64,000 nt of DNA, from positions 1,552,001-1,616,000 of the forward strand of contig CAWZYM010000114.1 in NCBI GenBank assembly GCA_963966185.1. Direction: 5' to 3'. Below the pieces are notes generated by a model. The model worked only from the letters and a program-made list of their open reading frames with translations. It was not told the DNA's origin and did no database searches. Made by a program: the position numbers and the translations under genes. Shown one piece after another: positions 46,010 through 57,466 of the stretch. The stretch's first letter is position 1; each line of letters opens with the position of its first letter. The DNA comes from Rhabditoides inermis. Lineage: Eukaryota > Nematoda > Chromadorea > Rhabditida > Rhabditidae.

Positions 46010-49000
46010 AGAAATTTTCTCTCTCGTCTTCATACATGTAACATGTTCTTCTCTCATTATTTCATCAATTTCATTTCGAATTTATTCGATATTTTCTCGT
46101 TCTCTCCTTCCCTTCCTTCCTTCCTTCCTTCCTTCTCTCCTCCTCTCCTTCTCTCCTTCCCTTCCTTCCCTCCTTCTCTCCTTCTCTCCTTCTCTCCTTC
46201 TCTCTTTCTCTCGTTCTCTCCTCGTTATCCCTTTCTCTCTTTCTCTCGTTCACTAGTCCTCTCGTTCTCTCTTTCTCTTTTTCTCTCGTTCTCTCGTTCT
46301 CTCGTTCTCCCTTTCTCTCGTTCTCTCCTCGTTATCCCTTTCTCTCTTTCTCTCGTTCTCTCGTTCTCTCGTTCTCTCTTTCTCTCCGTCTTTCCTTCTC
46401 TTCTTCTCTCCTTCCCTCCTTCCCTCCTTCCCTCCTTCTCTCTTTCTCTATTTCTCTCGTTCTCTAGTTCACTCGTTATTTCGTTCTCTCTTTCTCTCGT
46501 TCTCTCGTTCTCTCGTTCTCTCGTTCTCTCGTTCTCTCGTTCTCTCTTTCTCTCTTTCTCTCGTTCTTTCGTTCTCTCGTTTCTCCTTCTCTTTTTCTCT
46601 CCTTTCCTCCTTGCCTCCTTGCCTCCTTCTCCCTTTCTCCCTTTCTCTAGTTCTCCAGTTCTCTCTTTCTCTCGTTCTCTCTTTCCCTCCTTCTCTCTTT
46701 CTCTATTTCTCTCGTTCTCTCGTTCTCTCGTTATATCGCTCTTTCTTTCTCTCGTTCTCTCTTTCTCTCTTTCTCTCGTTCTCTCGACCTCTCCGTCTCT
46801 CCTTCTCTCCTTCTCTCCTTCCCTCCTTCCCCCTTTCTCTCTTTCTCTAGTTCTCTAGTTCTCTCGTTCTCTCGTTATATCGTTCTCTCTTTTTCTCGTT
46901 CTCTCGTTTCTTCTTCTCTCGACCTCTTCTTCTCTCCTTCCCTCCTTGCCTCCTTCTCCCTTTCTCTCTTTCTCTTAGTTCTCTAGTTCTCTCGTTTTCT
47001 CTTTCTCTCGTTCTCTCGTTCTCTCGTTCTCTCGTTCTCTCGTTCTTTCGTTCTCTCATTCTCTCCGTCTCTCCTTCTTTTCTTCTCTCCTTCCCTCCTT
47101 CCCTCCTTCTCTCTTTCTCTCTTTCTCTCGTTCTCTAGTTCTCTCGTTATATCGTTCTCTCTTTTCTCGTTCGCTCGTTCTCTCTTTCTCTCGTTCTCTC
47201 CTTCTCTCCTTCCCTCCTTCCCTCCTTCCCTCTTTCTCTCTTTCTCTCGTTCTCTAGTTCTCTCGTTATATCGTTCTCTCTTTCTCTCGTTCTCTCTTTC
47301 TCTCGTTCTCTCTTTCTCTCGTTCTCTCGTTTTCTCGTTCTCTCGTTCTCTCGTTCTCTCGTTCTCTCGTTCTCTTCTTCTCTCCTTCCCTCCTTCCCTC
47401 CTTCTCCCTTTCTCCCTTTCTCTCTTTCTCTCGTTCTCTAGTTCTCTCGTTATATTGTTCTCTCGTTCTCTTGTTCTCTCGTTCTCTTCTTCTCTCCTTC
47501 ACTCCTTCGCTCCTCCTCCCTTTCTCTCTTTCTCTCGTTATATCGTTCTCTCTTTCTCTCTTTCTCTCGTTCTCTAGTTCTCTCGTTGTATCGTTCTCTC
47601 TTTCTCTCGTTCTCTCTTTCTCTCGTTCTCTCGTTCTCTCGTTCTCTCGTTTTCTCGTTCTCTCGCTCTCTCGTTCTCTCGTTCTCTCGTTCTCTCGTTC
47701 TCTTCTTCTCTCCTTCCCTCCTTCTCCCTTTCTCCCTTTCTCCCTTTCTCCCTTTCTCTCTTTCTCTCGTTCTCTAGTTCTCTCGTTATATCGTTCTCTC
47801 GTTCTCTCGTTCTCTAGTTCTCTCGTTTTCTCGTTCTCTCGTTATATCGTTCTCTCGTTATCTCGTTCTCTCGTTCTCTCGTTCTCTCGTTCTCTTCTTC
47901 TCTCCTTCCCTCCTTCTCCCTTTCTCCCTTTCTCTCTTTCTCTCGTTCTCTAGTTGTCTCGTTATATCGTTCTCTCGTTCTCTCTTTCTCTCGTTCTCTC
48001 TTTCTCTCGTTCTCTCGTTTTCTCGTTCTCTCGTTCTCTCGTTCTCTCGTTATCTCGTTCTCTTCTTCTCTCCTTCCCTCCTTCCCTCCTTCTCCCTTTC
48101 TCCCTTTCTCTCTTTCTCTCGTTCTCTCTTTCTCTCGTTATATCGTTCTCTCGTTCTCTTGTTCTCTCGTTCTCTTCTTCTCTCCTTCACTCCTTCGCTC
48201 CTCCTCCCTTTCTCTCTTTCTCTCGTTATATCGTTCTCTCGTTCTCTTCTTCTCTCGTTCTCTCCTTCTCTTCTTCTCTCCTCCCCTCCTTCCCTCCTTC
48301 TCCCTTTCTCTCTTTCTCTCTTTCTCTCGTTCTCTAGTTCTCTCGTTATATCGTTCTCTCTTTCTCTCTTTCTCTCGTTCTCTAGTTCTCTCGTTATATC
48401 GTTCTCTCTTTCTCTCGTTCTCTCTTTCTCTCGTTCTCTCGTTCTCTCGTTTTCTCGTTCTCTCGTTCTCTCGTTCTCTCGTTCTCTCGTTCTCTTCTTC
48501 TCTCCTTCCCTCCTTCTCCCTTTCTCCCTTTCTCTCTTTCTCTCGTTCTCTAGTTCTCTCGTTATATCGTTCTCTCGTTCTCTCGTTCTCTAGTTCTCTC
48601 GTTTTCTCGTTCTCTCGTTTTCTCGTTCTCTCTTTCTCTTGTTCTCTCGTTTTCTCGTTCTCTCGTTCTCTTCTTCTCTCGTTCTCTCGTTCTCTTCTTC
48701 TCTCCTCCCCTCCTTCCCTCCTTCTCCCTTTCTCCCTTTCTCTCTTTCTCTCGTTCTCTAGTTCTCTCGTTATATCGTTTTCTCGTTCTCTCGTTTTCCC
48801 GTTCTCTCTTTCTCTTGTTCTCTCGTTTTCTCGTTCTCTCGTTCTCTCGTTCTCTCGTTATATCGTTCTCTCGTTCTCTCTTTCTCTCTTTCTCTCGTTC
48901 TCTCGTTTTCTCGTTCTCTCGTTATCTCGTTCTCTTCTTCTCTCCTTCCCTCCTTCCCTCCTTCTCCCTTTCTCCCTTTCTCTCTTTCTCTCGTTCTCTA

Positions 49001-52000
49001 GTTCTCTCGTTATATTGTTCTCTCGTTCTCTTCTTCTCTCGTTCTCTTCTTCTCTCCTTCACTCCTTCGCTCCTCCTCCCTTTCTCTCTTTCTCTCGTTA
49101 TATCGTTCTCTCGTTCTCTTCTTCTCTCGTTCTCTCCTTCTCTTCTTCTCTCCTCCCCTCCTTCCCTCCTTCTCCCTTTCTCTCTTTCTCTCTTTCTCTC
49201 GTTCTCTAGTTCTCTCGTTGTATCGTTCTCTCTTTCTCTCGTTCTCTCTTTCTCTCGTTCTCTCGTTCTCTCGTTTTCTCGTTCTCTCGTTCTCTCGTTC
49301 TCTCGTTCTCTCGTTCTCTCGTTCTCTTCTTCTCTCCTTCCCTCCTTCTCCCTTTCTCCCTTTCTCTCTTTCTCTCGTTCTCTAGTTCTCTCGTTATATC
49401 GTTCTCTCGTTCTCTCGTTCTCTAGTTCTCTCGTTTTCTCGTTCTCTCGTTATATCGTTCTCTCGTTCTCTCGTTCTCTCGTTCTCTCGTTATCTCGTTC
49501 TCTCGTTCTCTTCTTCTCTCCTTCCCTCCTTCTCCCTTTCTCCCTTTCTCTCTTTCTCTCGTTCTCTAGTTCTCTCGTTATATCGTTCTCTCGTTCTCTC
49601 TTTCTCTCGTTCTCTCTTTCTCTCGTTCTCTCGTTTTCTCGTTCTCTCGTTCTCTCGTTCTCTCGTTATCTCGTTCTCTTCTTCTCTCCTTCCCTCCTTC
49701 CCTCCTTCTCCCTTTCTCCCTTTCTCTCTTTCTCTCGTTCTCTAGTTCTCTCGTTTTATCGTTCTCTCGTTCTCTTGTTCTCTCGTTCTCTTGTTCTCTC
49801 GTTCTCTTCTTCTCTCCTTCACTCCTTCGCTCCTCCTCCCTTTCTCTCTTTCTCTCGTTATATCGTTCTCTCGTTCTCTTCTTCTCTCGTTCTCTCCTTC
49901 TCTTCTTCTCTCCTCCCCTCCTTCCCTCCTTCTCCCTTTCTCTCTTTCTCTCTTTCTCTCGTTCTCTAGTTCTCTCGTTATATCGTTCTCTCTTTCTCTC
50001 GTTCTCTCTTTCTCTCGTTCTCTCGTTCTCTCGTTTTCTCGTTTTCTCGTTCTCTCGTTCTCTCGTTCTCTCGTTCTCTTCTTCTCTCCTTCCCTCCTTC
50101 TCCCTTTCTCCCTTTCTCTCGTTCTCTAGTTCTCTCGTTATATCGTTCTCTCTTTCTCTCGTTTTGCTATTTTTCTCGTTTTCTCTTTCTTTCCTTCTCT
50201 CGTTCTCTCGTTCTCTCATTCTCTTCTTCTCTCCTTCCCTCCTTCCCTCCTTCTCCCTTTCTCTCGTTCTCCTGTTCTCTAGCTCTCTCGTTATATCGTT
50301 CTCTCTTTCTCTCGTTTTCTCTTTCTCTCGTTCTCTCGTTCTCTCTTTCTCTCCTTCTCTTCTTCTCTCCTTCCCTCCTTCCCTCCTCTCTTTCTCTTTT
50401 TCTCTCGTTCTCTAGTTCTCTCGTTATATCGTTCTCTCTTTCTCTCGTTCTCTCTTTCTCTCGTTCTCTCGTTCTCTTCTTCTCTCATTCCCTCCTTCCC
50501 TCCTCCTCCCTTTCTCTCGTTCTCTCGTTCTCTCGTTATCTCTTTCTCTCTTTCTCTCGTTCTCTAGTTCTCTCGTTCTCTCTTTCTATCCTTCTCTCGT
50601 TCTCTCGTTCTCTCATTCTCTTCTTCTCTCCTTCCCTCCTTCCCTCCTTCTCCCTTTCTCTCGTTCTCTCGTTCTCTCGTTCTCTAGCTCTCTCGTTCTC
50701 TCGTTCTCTCTTTCTCTCGTTTTCTCTTTCTCTCGTTCTCTCGTTCTCTCTTTCTCTCTTTCTCTCGTTCTCTAGTTCTCTCGTTCTCTCTTTCTATCCG
50801 TCTCTCATTCTCTCGTTCTCTCGTTCTCTCTTTCTCTCGTTCTCTCTTTCTCTCGTTCTCTCGTTTTCTCGTTCTCTCGTTCTCTCGTTCTCTCGTTATC
50901 TCGTTCTCTTCTTCTCTCCTTCCCTCCTTCCCTCCTTCTCCCTTTCTCCCTTTCTCTCTTTCTCTCGTTCTCTCTTTCTCTCGTTATATCGTTCTCTCGT
51001 TCTCTTGTTCTCTCGTTCTCTTCTTCTCTCCTTCACTCCTTCGCTCCTCCTCCCTTTCTCTCTTTCTCTCGTTATATCGTTCTCTCGTTCTCTTCTTCTC
51101 TCGTTCTCTCCTTCTCTTCTTCTCTCCTCCCCTCCTTCCCTCCTTCTCCCTTTCTCTCTTTCTCTCTTTCTCTCGTTCTCTAGTTCTCTCGTTATATCGT
51201 TCTCTCTTTCTCTCTTTCTCTCGTTCTCTAGTTCTCTCGTTATATCGTTCTCTCTTTCTCTCGTTCTCTCTTTCTCTCGTTCTCTCGTTCTCTCGTTTTC
51301 TCGTTCTCTCGTTCTCTCGTTCTCTCGTTCTCTCGTTCTCTTCTTCTCTCCTTCCCTCCTTCTCCCTTTCTCCCTTTCTCTCTTTCTCTCGTTCTCTAGT
51401 TCTCTCGTTATATCGTTCTCTCGTTCTCTCGTTCTCTAGTTCTCTCGTTTTCTCGTTCTCTCGTTTTCTCGTTCTCTCTTTCTCTTGTTCTCTCGTTTTC
51501 TCGTTCTCTCGTTCTCTTCTTCTCTCGTTCTCTCGTTCTCTTCTTCTCTCCTCCCCTCCTTCCCTCCTTCTCCCTTTCTCCCTTTCTCTCTTTCTCTCGT
51601 TCTCTAGTTCTCTCGTTATATCGTTTTCTCGTTCTCTCGTTTTCCCGTTCTCTCTTTCTCTTGTTCTCTCGTTTTCTCGTTCTCTCGTTCTCTCGTTCTC
51701 TCGTTATATCGTTATATCGTTCTCTCGTTCTCTCTTTCTCTCTTTCTCTCGTTCTCTCGTTTTCTCGTTCTCTCGTTATCTCGTTCTCTTCTTCTCTCCT
51801 TCCCTCCTTCCCTCCTTCTCCCTTTCTCCCTTTCTCTCTTTCTCTCGTTCTCTAGTTCTCTCGTTATATTGTTCTCTCGTTCTCTTCTTCTCTCGTTCTC
51901 TTCTTCTCTCCTTCACTCCTTCGCTCCTCCTCCCTTTCTCTCTTTCTCTCGTTATATCGTTCTCTCGTTCTCTTCTTCTCTCGTTCTCTCCTTCTCTTCT

Positions 52001-53990
52001 TCTCTCCTCCCCTCCTTCCCTCCTTCTCCCTTTCTCTCTTTCTCTCTTTCTCTCGTTCTCTAGTTCTCTCGTTGTATCGTTCTCTCTTTCTCTCGTTCTC
52101 TCTTTCTCTCGTTCTCTCGTTCTCTCGTTTTCTCGTTCTCTCGTTCTCTCGTTCTCTCGTTCTCTCGTTCTCTTCTTCTCTCCTTCCCTCCTTCTCCCTT
52201 TCTCCCTTTCTCTCTTTCTCTCGTTCTCTAGTTCTCTCGTTATATCGTTCTCTCGTTCTCTCGTTCTCTAGTTCTCTCGTTTTCTCGTTCTCTCGTTATA
52301 TCGTTCTCTCGTTCTCTCGTTCTCTCGTTCTCTCGTTATCTCGTTCTCTCGTTCTCTTCTTCTCTCCTTCCCTCCTTCTCCCTTTCTCCCTTTCTCTCTT
52401 TCTCTCGTTCTCTAGTTCTCTCGTTATATCGTTCTCTCGTTCTCTCTTTCTCTCGTTCTCTCTTTCTCTCGTTCTCTCGTTTTCTCGTTCTCTCGTTCTC
52501 TCGTTCTCTCGTTATCTCGTTCTCTTCTTCTCTCCTTCCCTCCTTCCCTCCTTCTCCCTTTCTCCCTTTCTCTCTTTCTCTCGTTCTCTAGTTCTCTCGT
52601 TATATCGTTCTCTCGTTCTCTTGTTCTCTCGTTCTCTTGTTCTCTCGTTCTCTTCTTCTCTCCTTCACTCCTTCGCTCCTCCTCCCTTTCTCTCTTTCTC
52701 TCGTTATATCGTTCTCTCGTTCTCTTCTTCTCTCGTTCTCTCCTTCTCTTCTTCTCTCCTCCCCTCCTTCCCTCCTTCTCCCTTTCTCTCTTTCTCTCTT
52801 TCTCTCGTTCTCTAGTTCTCTCGTTATATCGTTCTCTCTTTCTCTCGTTCTCTCTTTCTCTCGTTCTCTCGTTCTCTCGTTTTCTCGTTTTCTCGTTCTC
52901 TCGTTCTCTCGTTCTCTCGTTCTCTTCTTCTCTCCTTCCCTCCTTCTCCCTTTCTCCCTTTCTCTCGTTCTCTAGTTCTCTCGTTATATCGTTCTCTCTT
53001 TCTCTCGTTTTGCTATTTTTCTCGTTTTCTCTTTCTTTCCTTCTCTCGTTCTCTCGTTCTCTCATTCTCTTCTTCTCTCCTTCCCTCCTTCCCTCCTTCT
53101 CCCTTTCTCTCGTTCTCCTGTTCTCTAGCTCTCTCGTTATATCGTTCTCTCTTTCTCTCGTTTTCTCTTTCTCTCGTTCTCTCGTTCTCTCTTTCTCTCC
53201 TTCTCTTCTTCTCTCCTTCCCTCCTTCCCTCCTCTCTTTCTCTTTTTCTCTCGTTCTCTAGTTCTCTCGTTATATCGTTCTCTCTTTCTCTCGTTCTCTC
53301 TTTCTCTCGTTCTCTCGTTCTCTTCTTCTCTCATTCCCTCCTTCCCTCCTCCTCCCTTTCTCTCGTTCTCTCGTTCTCTCGTTATCTCTTTCTCTCTTTC
53401 TCTCTTTCTCTCGTTCTCTAGTTCTCTCGTTCTCTCTTTCTATCCTTCTCTCGTTCTCTCGTTCTCTCATTCTCTTCTTCTCTCCTTCCCTCCTTCCCTC
53501 CTTCTCCCTTTCTCTCGTTCTCTCGTTCTCTCGTTCTCTAGCTCTCTCGTTCTCTCGTTCTCTCTTTCTCTCGTTTTCTCTTTCTCTCGTTCTCTCGTTC
53601 TCTCTTTCTCTCTTTCTCTCGTTCTCTAGTTCTCTCGTTCTCTCTTTCTATCCGTCTCTCATTCTCTCGTTCTCTCGTTCTCTCCGTCTCTCCTTCTCTT
53701 CTTCTCTTCTTCTCTCCTTCCCTCCTTCCCTCCTTCCCTCCTCTCTTTCTCTCTTTCTCTCGTTCTCTCTTTCTCTCGTTCTCTCGTTCTCTCGTTCTCT
53801 CTTTCACTCGTTCTCTCGTTCTCTTCTTCTCTCATTCCCTCCTTCCCTCCTCCTCCCTTTCTCTCTTTCTCTCGTTCTCTAGTTCTCTCGTTATATCGTT
53901 TTCGCTTTCTCTCGTTCTCTCGTTCTCTCGTTCTCTCTTTCTCTCTTTCTCTCTTTCTCTCGTTCTCTCGTTCTCTCTTTCTCTCTCCCC
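46010..53990 (+). repeat. 8-kb CT-rich satellite (TTCTCTCG units)
   Basis: Built of TTCTCTCG, TTCTCTCT, TTCTCTAG and CGTTATAT units with CCTTCCCT blocks. Long Ser/Leu/Phe (plus) and Arg/Glu (minus) frames result from this composition and are not genes. From about 46100-47470 the array is more irregular; then 300-700 bp subunits appear. Confidence 0.95.
47975..53660 (+). repeat. 2.85-kb tandem duplication inside the satellite
   Basis: Sequence from about 47975 to 50820 recurs at about 50821 to 53660 with a constant 2846-bp offset at many landmarks (for example 48159/51005, 48815/51661, 49791/52637, 50164/53010). Small indels include 8 bp near 49015/51869. High identity implies a recent duplication or an assembly artefact. 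Confidence 0.85.
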
Positions 53991-54027
53991 TTATCTAATT
54001 CCTACTGATCGCAGCCACCAAAGTGCA

Positions 54028-54394
54028 TCTGTCTCTCTCCAAACAGCGTGCTCTCTCGCGTGCTCTCGCGCTCGCCCGCCAGCAGAGGGCTAGCTATCAG
54101 CTAGCGTGACTGGAAACGACACCCACCCACCCACCCACCCACCCACCCACCCACCCACCCACACGCTGGCCTTTCGCCTAGTGCGAGTGCGAGATCGCTC
54201 ATAACTTCTTTCGGAGAAAAGATACAAAGATGCCGTCAATTAGTGATCTGCCCTATGGAACCGTGCGAATCTAACTAACATAAATTGGAAAACTCCACAT
54301 TGTTGCTAAAGGGACCTTCAGATATCGGTTCTTGAAAATTCTAGCGCTAGCCTTATTTTAACCCAAAAGAGAGGGCGCTGCGCGCCCTCTCTAA
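54028..54394 (-). repeat. module X with terminal hairpin
   Basis: Shared with 62136-62500 in inverse orientation: GCGTGCTCTCTCGCG, a CCCA tandem tract (54121-54160), ACACGCTGGCCT, GAGATCGCTCATAACTTCT, ATACAAAGATGCC and the end hairpin GAGAGGGCGCTGCGCGCCCT followed by CTCTAA. Confidence 0.85.
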
Positions 54395-54478
54395 TGAGGA
54401 CCGTATTTATCAAAAATGCATGAATCATAGTAAAGCAAGGAGTACACGTAGCAGTAACAAGAAACGGAAAAGAACAGT

Positions 54479-55378
54479 CTACTTCTTGCCGGTCTTCTTT
54501 GCCTTGGGGCTCTTGGCGGCCTTTTTGGGAGAGGGCTTCTTGGGAGAGGCGGGACCAGCCTTCGATCCGCCCGCCTTGAATGCAGCCATCTCCTTTTCGT
54601 ACCGCTCCTTGTCCTTGGCCGCCTCCTTCTCCCACTTGGACTTGTCGGTGACCTGAAAAGGTAGGGTTACGGTATGTTAATACAATGGTTACAGTATCTA
54701 GCAGTACAGTAAGAATGACACGGGTATAGTATCTTCGGCAGTACAGTGAGAATAGTATGTACAGTTACATTATCTACGGCAGTACTGTATAGTTACAGTA
54801 TCTACGGCAGTACCGTATGGTTACAGCATCAGTACAGAAAGTCTAAGGCCACCGTACCTTTGCCCACTCGACTCCGGCGGCTCTGCTCACATCGACGACG
54901 CTCATTCCGGGCTTGGTAAGGACAGCCCGGTTGTCGCGCAGCCACAGCATGTACGCAGACTGACCGCGCTTCGGCGCGTTCGGGTCCTGCAACGAACGGA
55001 TTGGGTACGGTAGCTATACGGGTATTCTTCTTGTACTGTAATATGGTAGTACGGATAAGGTAATCTACTTGTACTGTAATACAGTATAGTGGGCTCTCAA
55101 ATGAGTTCCCATCTTTTCACGTAAGACATTAGGGTGGTTAGACAACGATCAGAACACTTCGGATGATGTTATCAATTTAACAAAATTTTGCGTGGGTAGC
55201 CAGGGTCGAACCCGCGGACCGCTGCTTGCGCGAGTCTATTATAGTCCTACCATACCTTCTTGGCGCGCTTTGCCTTGACGGGCTTGTCGGCCTTGGGAGA
55301 CTTGGCGACCTTGGAGGTCTTCTTGGGAGAGGACTTCTTCGGGGAAGCGGCGACAGCCTTCTTCGCGGGACGAGCCAT
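54479..55378 (-). CDS. HMG-box chromatin protein with SPKK-rich tails (141 aa)
   Basis: Nuclear architectural DNA-bending protein. Exons on minus: 55256-55378 (ATG at 55376-55378), 54858-54986, 54479-54652 (stop at 54479-54481). They sum to 141 codons plus stop, all phase 0. Exon 1 encodes a Lys/Pro/Ser tail with repeated SPKK-type motifs (ASPKKSSPKKTSK), as in histone H1. Exon 2 starts the HMG box (DPNAPKRGQSAYMLWLRDNR) and exon 3 completes it (KWEKEAAKDKERYEKEM), followed by a second tail with SPKKPSPKKAAKSPK. One box only, like insect HMGD or the SSRP1 box, but flanked on both sides by SPKK tails. Both introns carry TACNGTA motifs, and intron 1 has a B-box-like GGGTTCGACCC on minus. Confidence 0.93.
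54987..55255 (-). repeat. HMG gene intron 1 with TACNGTA motifs and a tRNA-like B box
   Basis: Starts GTATGG on minus. It contains GGTTCGACCC with a preceding GCGCAAGCAGC arm (about 55195-55245), resembling the T arm of a tRNA-derived repeat, and TACNGTA units near its 3' end. Confidence 0.5.
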
Positions 55379-56437
55379 TTCGAATGGGGGAGTAGTAGTG
55401 GATGGGGAAGAGGGAAGCTGGAGTGATGTGGCTACTCCTGCCCTTCTCCTTTTATGGGGTGCACTTTGGCGCGCGATTGTGGGCGTGGGAGAGATTGGGC
55501 GGGAGTGCGGCGCGCACCTAATGGCAAGCAGAGAGGCCGCAGGCAGGATGGTCTATCGTCTATCTCGGGGTCTCGCTGCCAGCACGGGTCGAGTATCGAG
55601 TGCGGCGTGTACTCAGAGATAGTGAGAACAATCGGAGGGTGCGTGGGAGAGCGATTTGATAGGTTGCCGTTTTGTTGGCATTTGACCGCTTTGGGTTAGA
55701 CAAACTGAATATGTTGATACAAGTACTTTTAAGAGGTAATGAAAGATGTGAAGGGTTTGGATTTCTTTGCAATATTTCTCAACATTATATTACTCACCTA
55801 TTGTAATCCAAAAAAACCGTGGTCAAATTATTATCTTATCTTATCGTATAGTGTTTTCTAGGAGAACGAATCAGTTCGAATTGTTCTCCTGCCGTAATCC
55901 TGGAAGATCGAAGCAGGACAGCAAACAAAACTTTTTTAATCAAGAAAAAAACTTTTTTTCTCTCAAAAGACGGTCTACTTATCACTAATTTGCGATGGTA
56001 CCTATACATATGCCCATAAAACGCGTGGGGGTATCAGAGTATTGCATGTTTGTTTGTGGCGTATGTTTACTCTTTATGCTACTAAACTAAAACAAGCATG
56101 CATGACGTATCCTAATAGGTTACTCTTTCGTTATGTTTGACACTACTGATAACTGATAACTACACCTGTACACTATGTGGGTATAGCAAACTTGTTTATA
56201 CATTGAATCACAAGCGCAAACAAGTGACCGCTTATAAGTGTTGAACTTGCGTGAGTAGTAGTTCAATTTGTTTTAGTTTATACCATTTTTCACTTTGTCA
56301 CACGAACGTATTATCACTGATTTCGCCAATGTCTATCCGCAATTCTTACATACTCTATTAAAATATTAAAAAAACATATATGCGATACTTATTATCATTA
56401 TTATTCTTATTATTCTTATTATTAGCCATTCTCTGTC
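55379..56437. other. intergenic; HMG promoter side and legumain 5' region
   Basis: The divergent HMG (minus) and legumain (plus) genes share this 1.06-kb spacer. A lone AGTACTTTTAAGAGGTAAT foldback terminus is at about 55721-55739. No coding sequence supported. Confidence 0.5.
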
Positions 56438-57371
56438 ATGTGGCGACTCGCAGTGGTTGGGGTAGTGGTTGGCGCGACCCTGCTAGCGCTCTCCTTAGTT
56501 TTCGTATTCCAACCGCCAAGAGTCATCGAATCCAGGTGAGCAGTCTATAAATTTATTACAATTCACACTGTGCCACACACAAAATATATGAAGAAAAATA
56601 TGAGAAAGTCCTAAATATGAGAAAGTCCTCGTCTGTGTTGTTTACAGCAAATCAAATCAAATATTCATCCAGCATTTCTTATTCATGTACACATTTTACT
56701 CATTACAACACATGATGATAGATCGTTCAGTTAGCGCTGGGAAATGAGATAAGTAGCATTTGGTCACTGTCGGTATCCATTCTTTGCGAGCATGTGTCCT
56801 ACAGAGGTGGCCAGTCAAACGGCCCTTCTTTTCGGCCGATTCGACGAAAATCGGCTAAAACGGCTGCAAAGCTCCTCTCTCGGGTTTCCGTTGAGCTACA
56901 AAGCTCTAGTTTAGCGGAATCGAACTTAGCTAGATCGAAGCGTTGCTTTCTTATGAATAGTTTTCAGTGCATCCGAGAACTTCATCAACAACAATCTGTG
57001 GTGTGTGTTGATCGCGGGTTCGAACGGCTGGGAGAACTACCGACATCAAGTGAGTTCATGTTATGTTATCTTTTCTTTCATGTGATCAGAAGTGGTTCAC
57101 AACAGACTTCCGAAGCACTGTGTTTGATATACGGTAAGTCTCTTCGAAATAAAAAAGGAACACGCTTTTTGATGGTGTTTCGAAGGCGTTTCGAAGAGAC
57201 AGACCGCTACGTTTTAAAGGTGTTTTTTTTGCGGGAGCAGTTTCGAAAAGATTGACCAAGACTTTAGAATTTCTGTTTAGGCCGACATAGCGCACGCCTA
57301 CCAACTACTCAGAAGTAATGGAGTTCCGGCAAAGAGAATCGTCACGATGATGTGAGCGGATTCTGTCCGGA

Positions 57372-57466
<95 letters not shown>

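Larger units (their letters stand above)
44959..54394 (-). mobile_element. composite repeat element with 8-kb internal satellite
   Basis: Order along plus: foldback module 44959-45985, a conserved TTTTGTTGAATTTCATAGAA segment, CT-rich satellite 46010-53990, and module X (54028-54394) ending in a GAGGGCGC/GCGCCCTC hairpin and CTAA followed by T. The same modules in inverse orientation, without the satellite, form 62136-62942. Hairpin plus CTRR followed by T is Helitron-like; no RepHel protein is present. I infer one non-autonomous element whose copy here has expanded. Confidence 0.62.

Noticed and set aside
47975..53660. CRISPR array
   Set aside because: Repeats are contiguous low-complexity satellite with no unique spacers, in an animal genome.
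45917..53807. Many long frames rich in Ser, Leu, Phe (plus) or Arg, Glu (minus)
   Set aside because: They are translations of the CT/GA satellite in every frame, without domains, splice structure or codon bias.
57008..57025. B-box-like GGGTTCGAAC suggesting a tRNA or SINE
   Set aside because: It is the legumain exon 56968-57049 encoding IAGSNGWENYRHQ, with matching phases.
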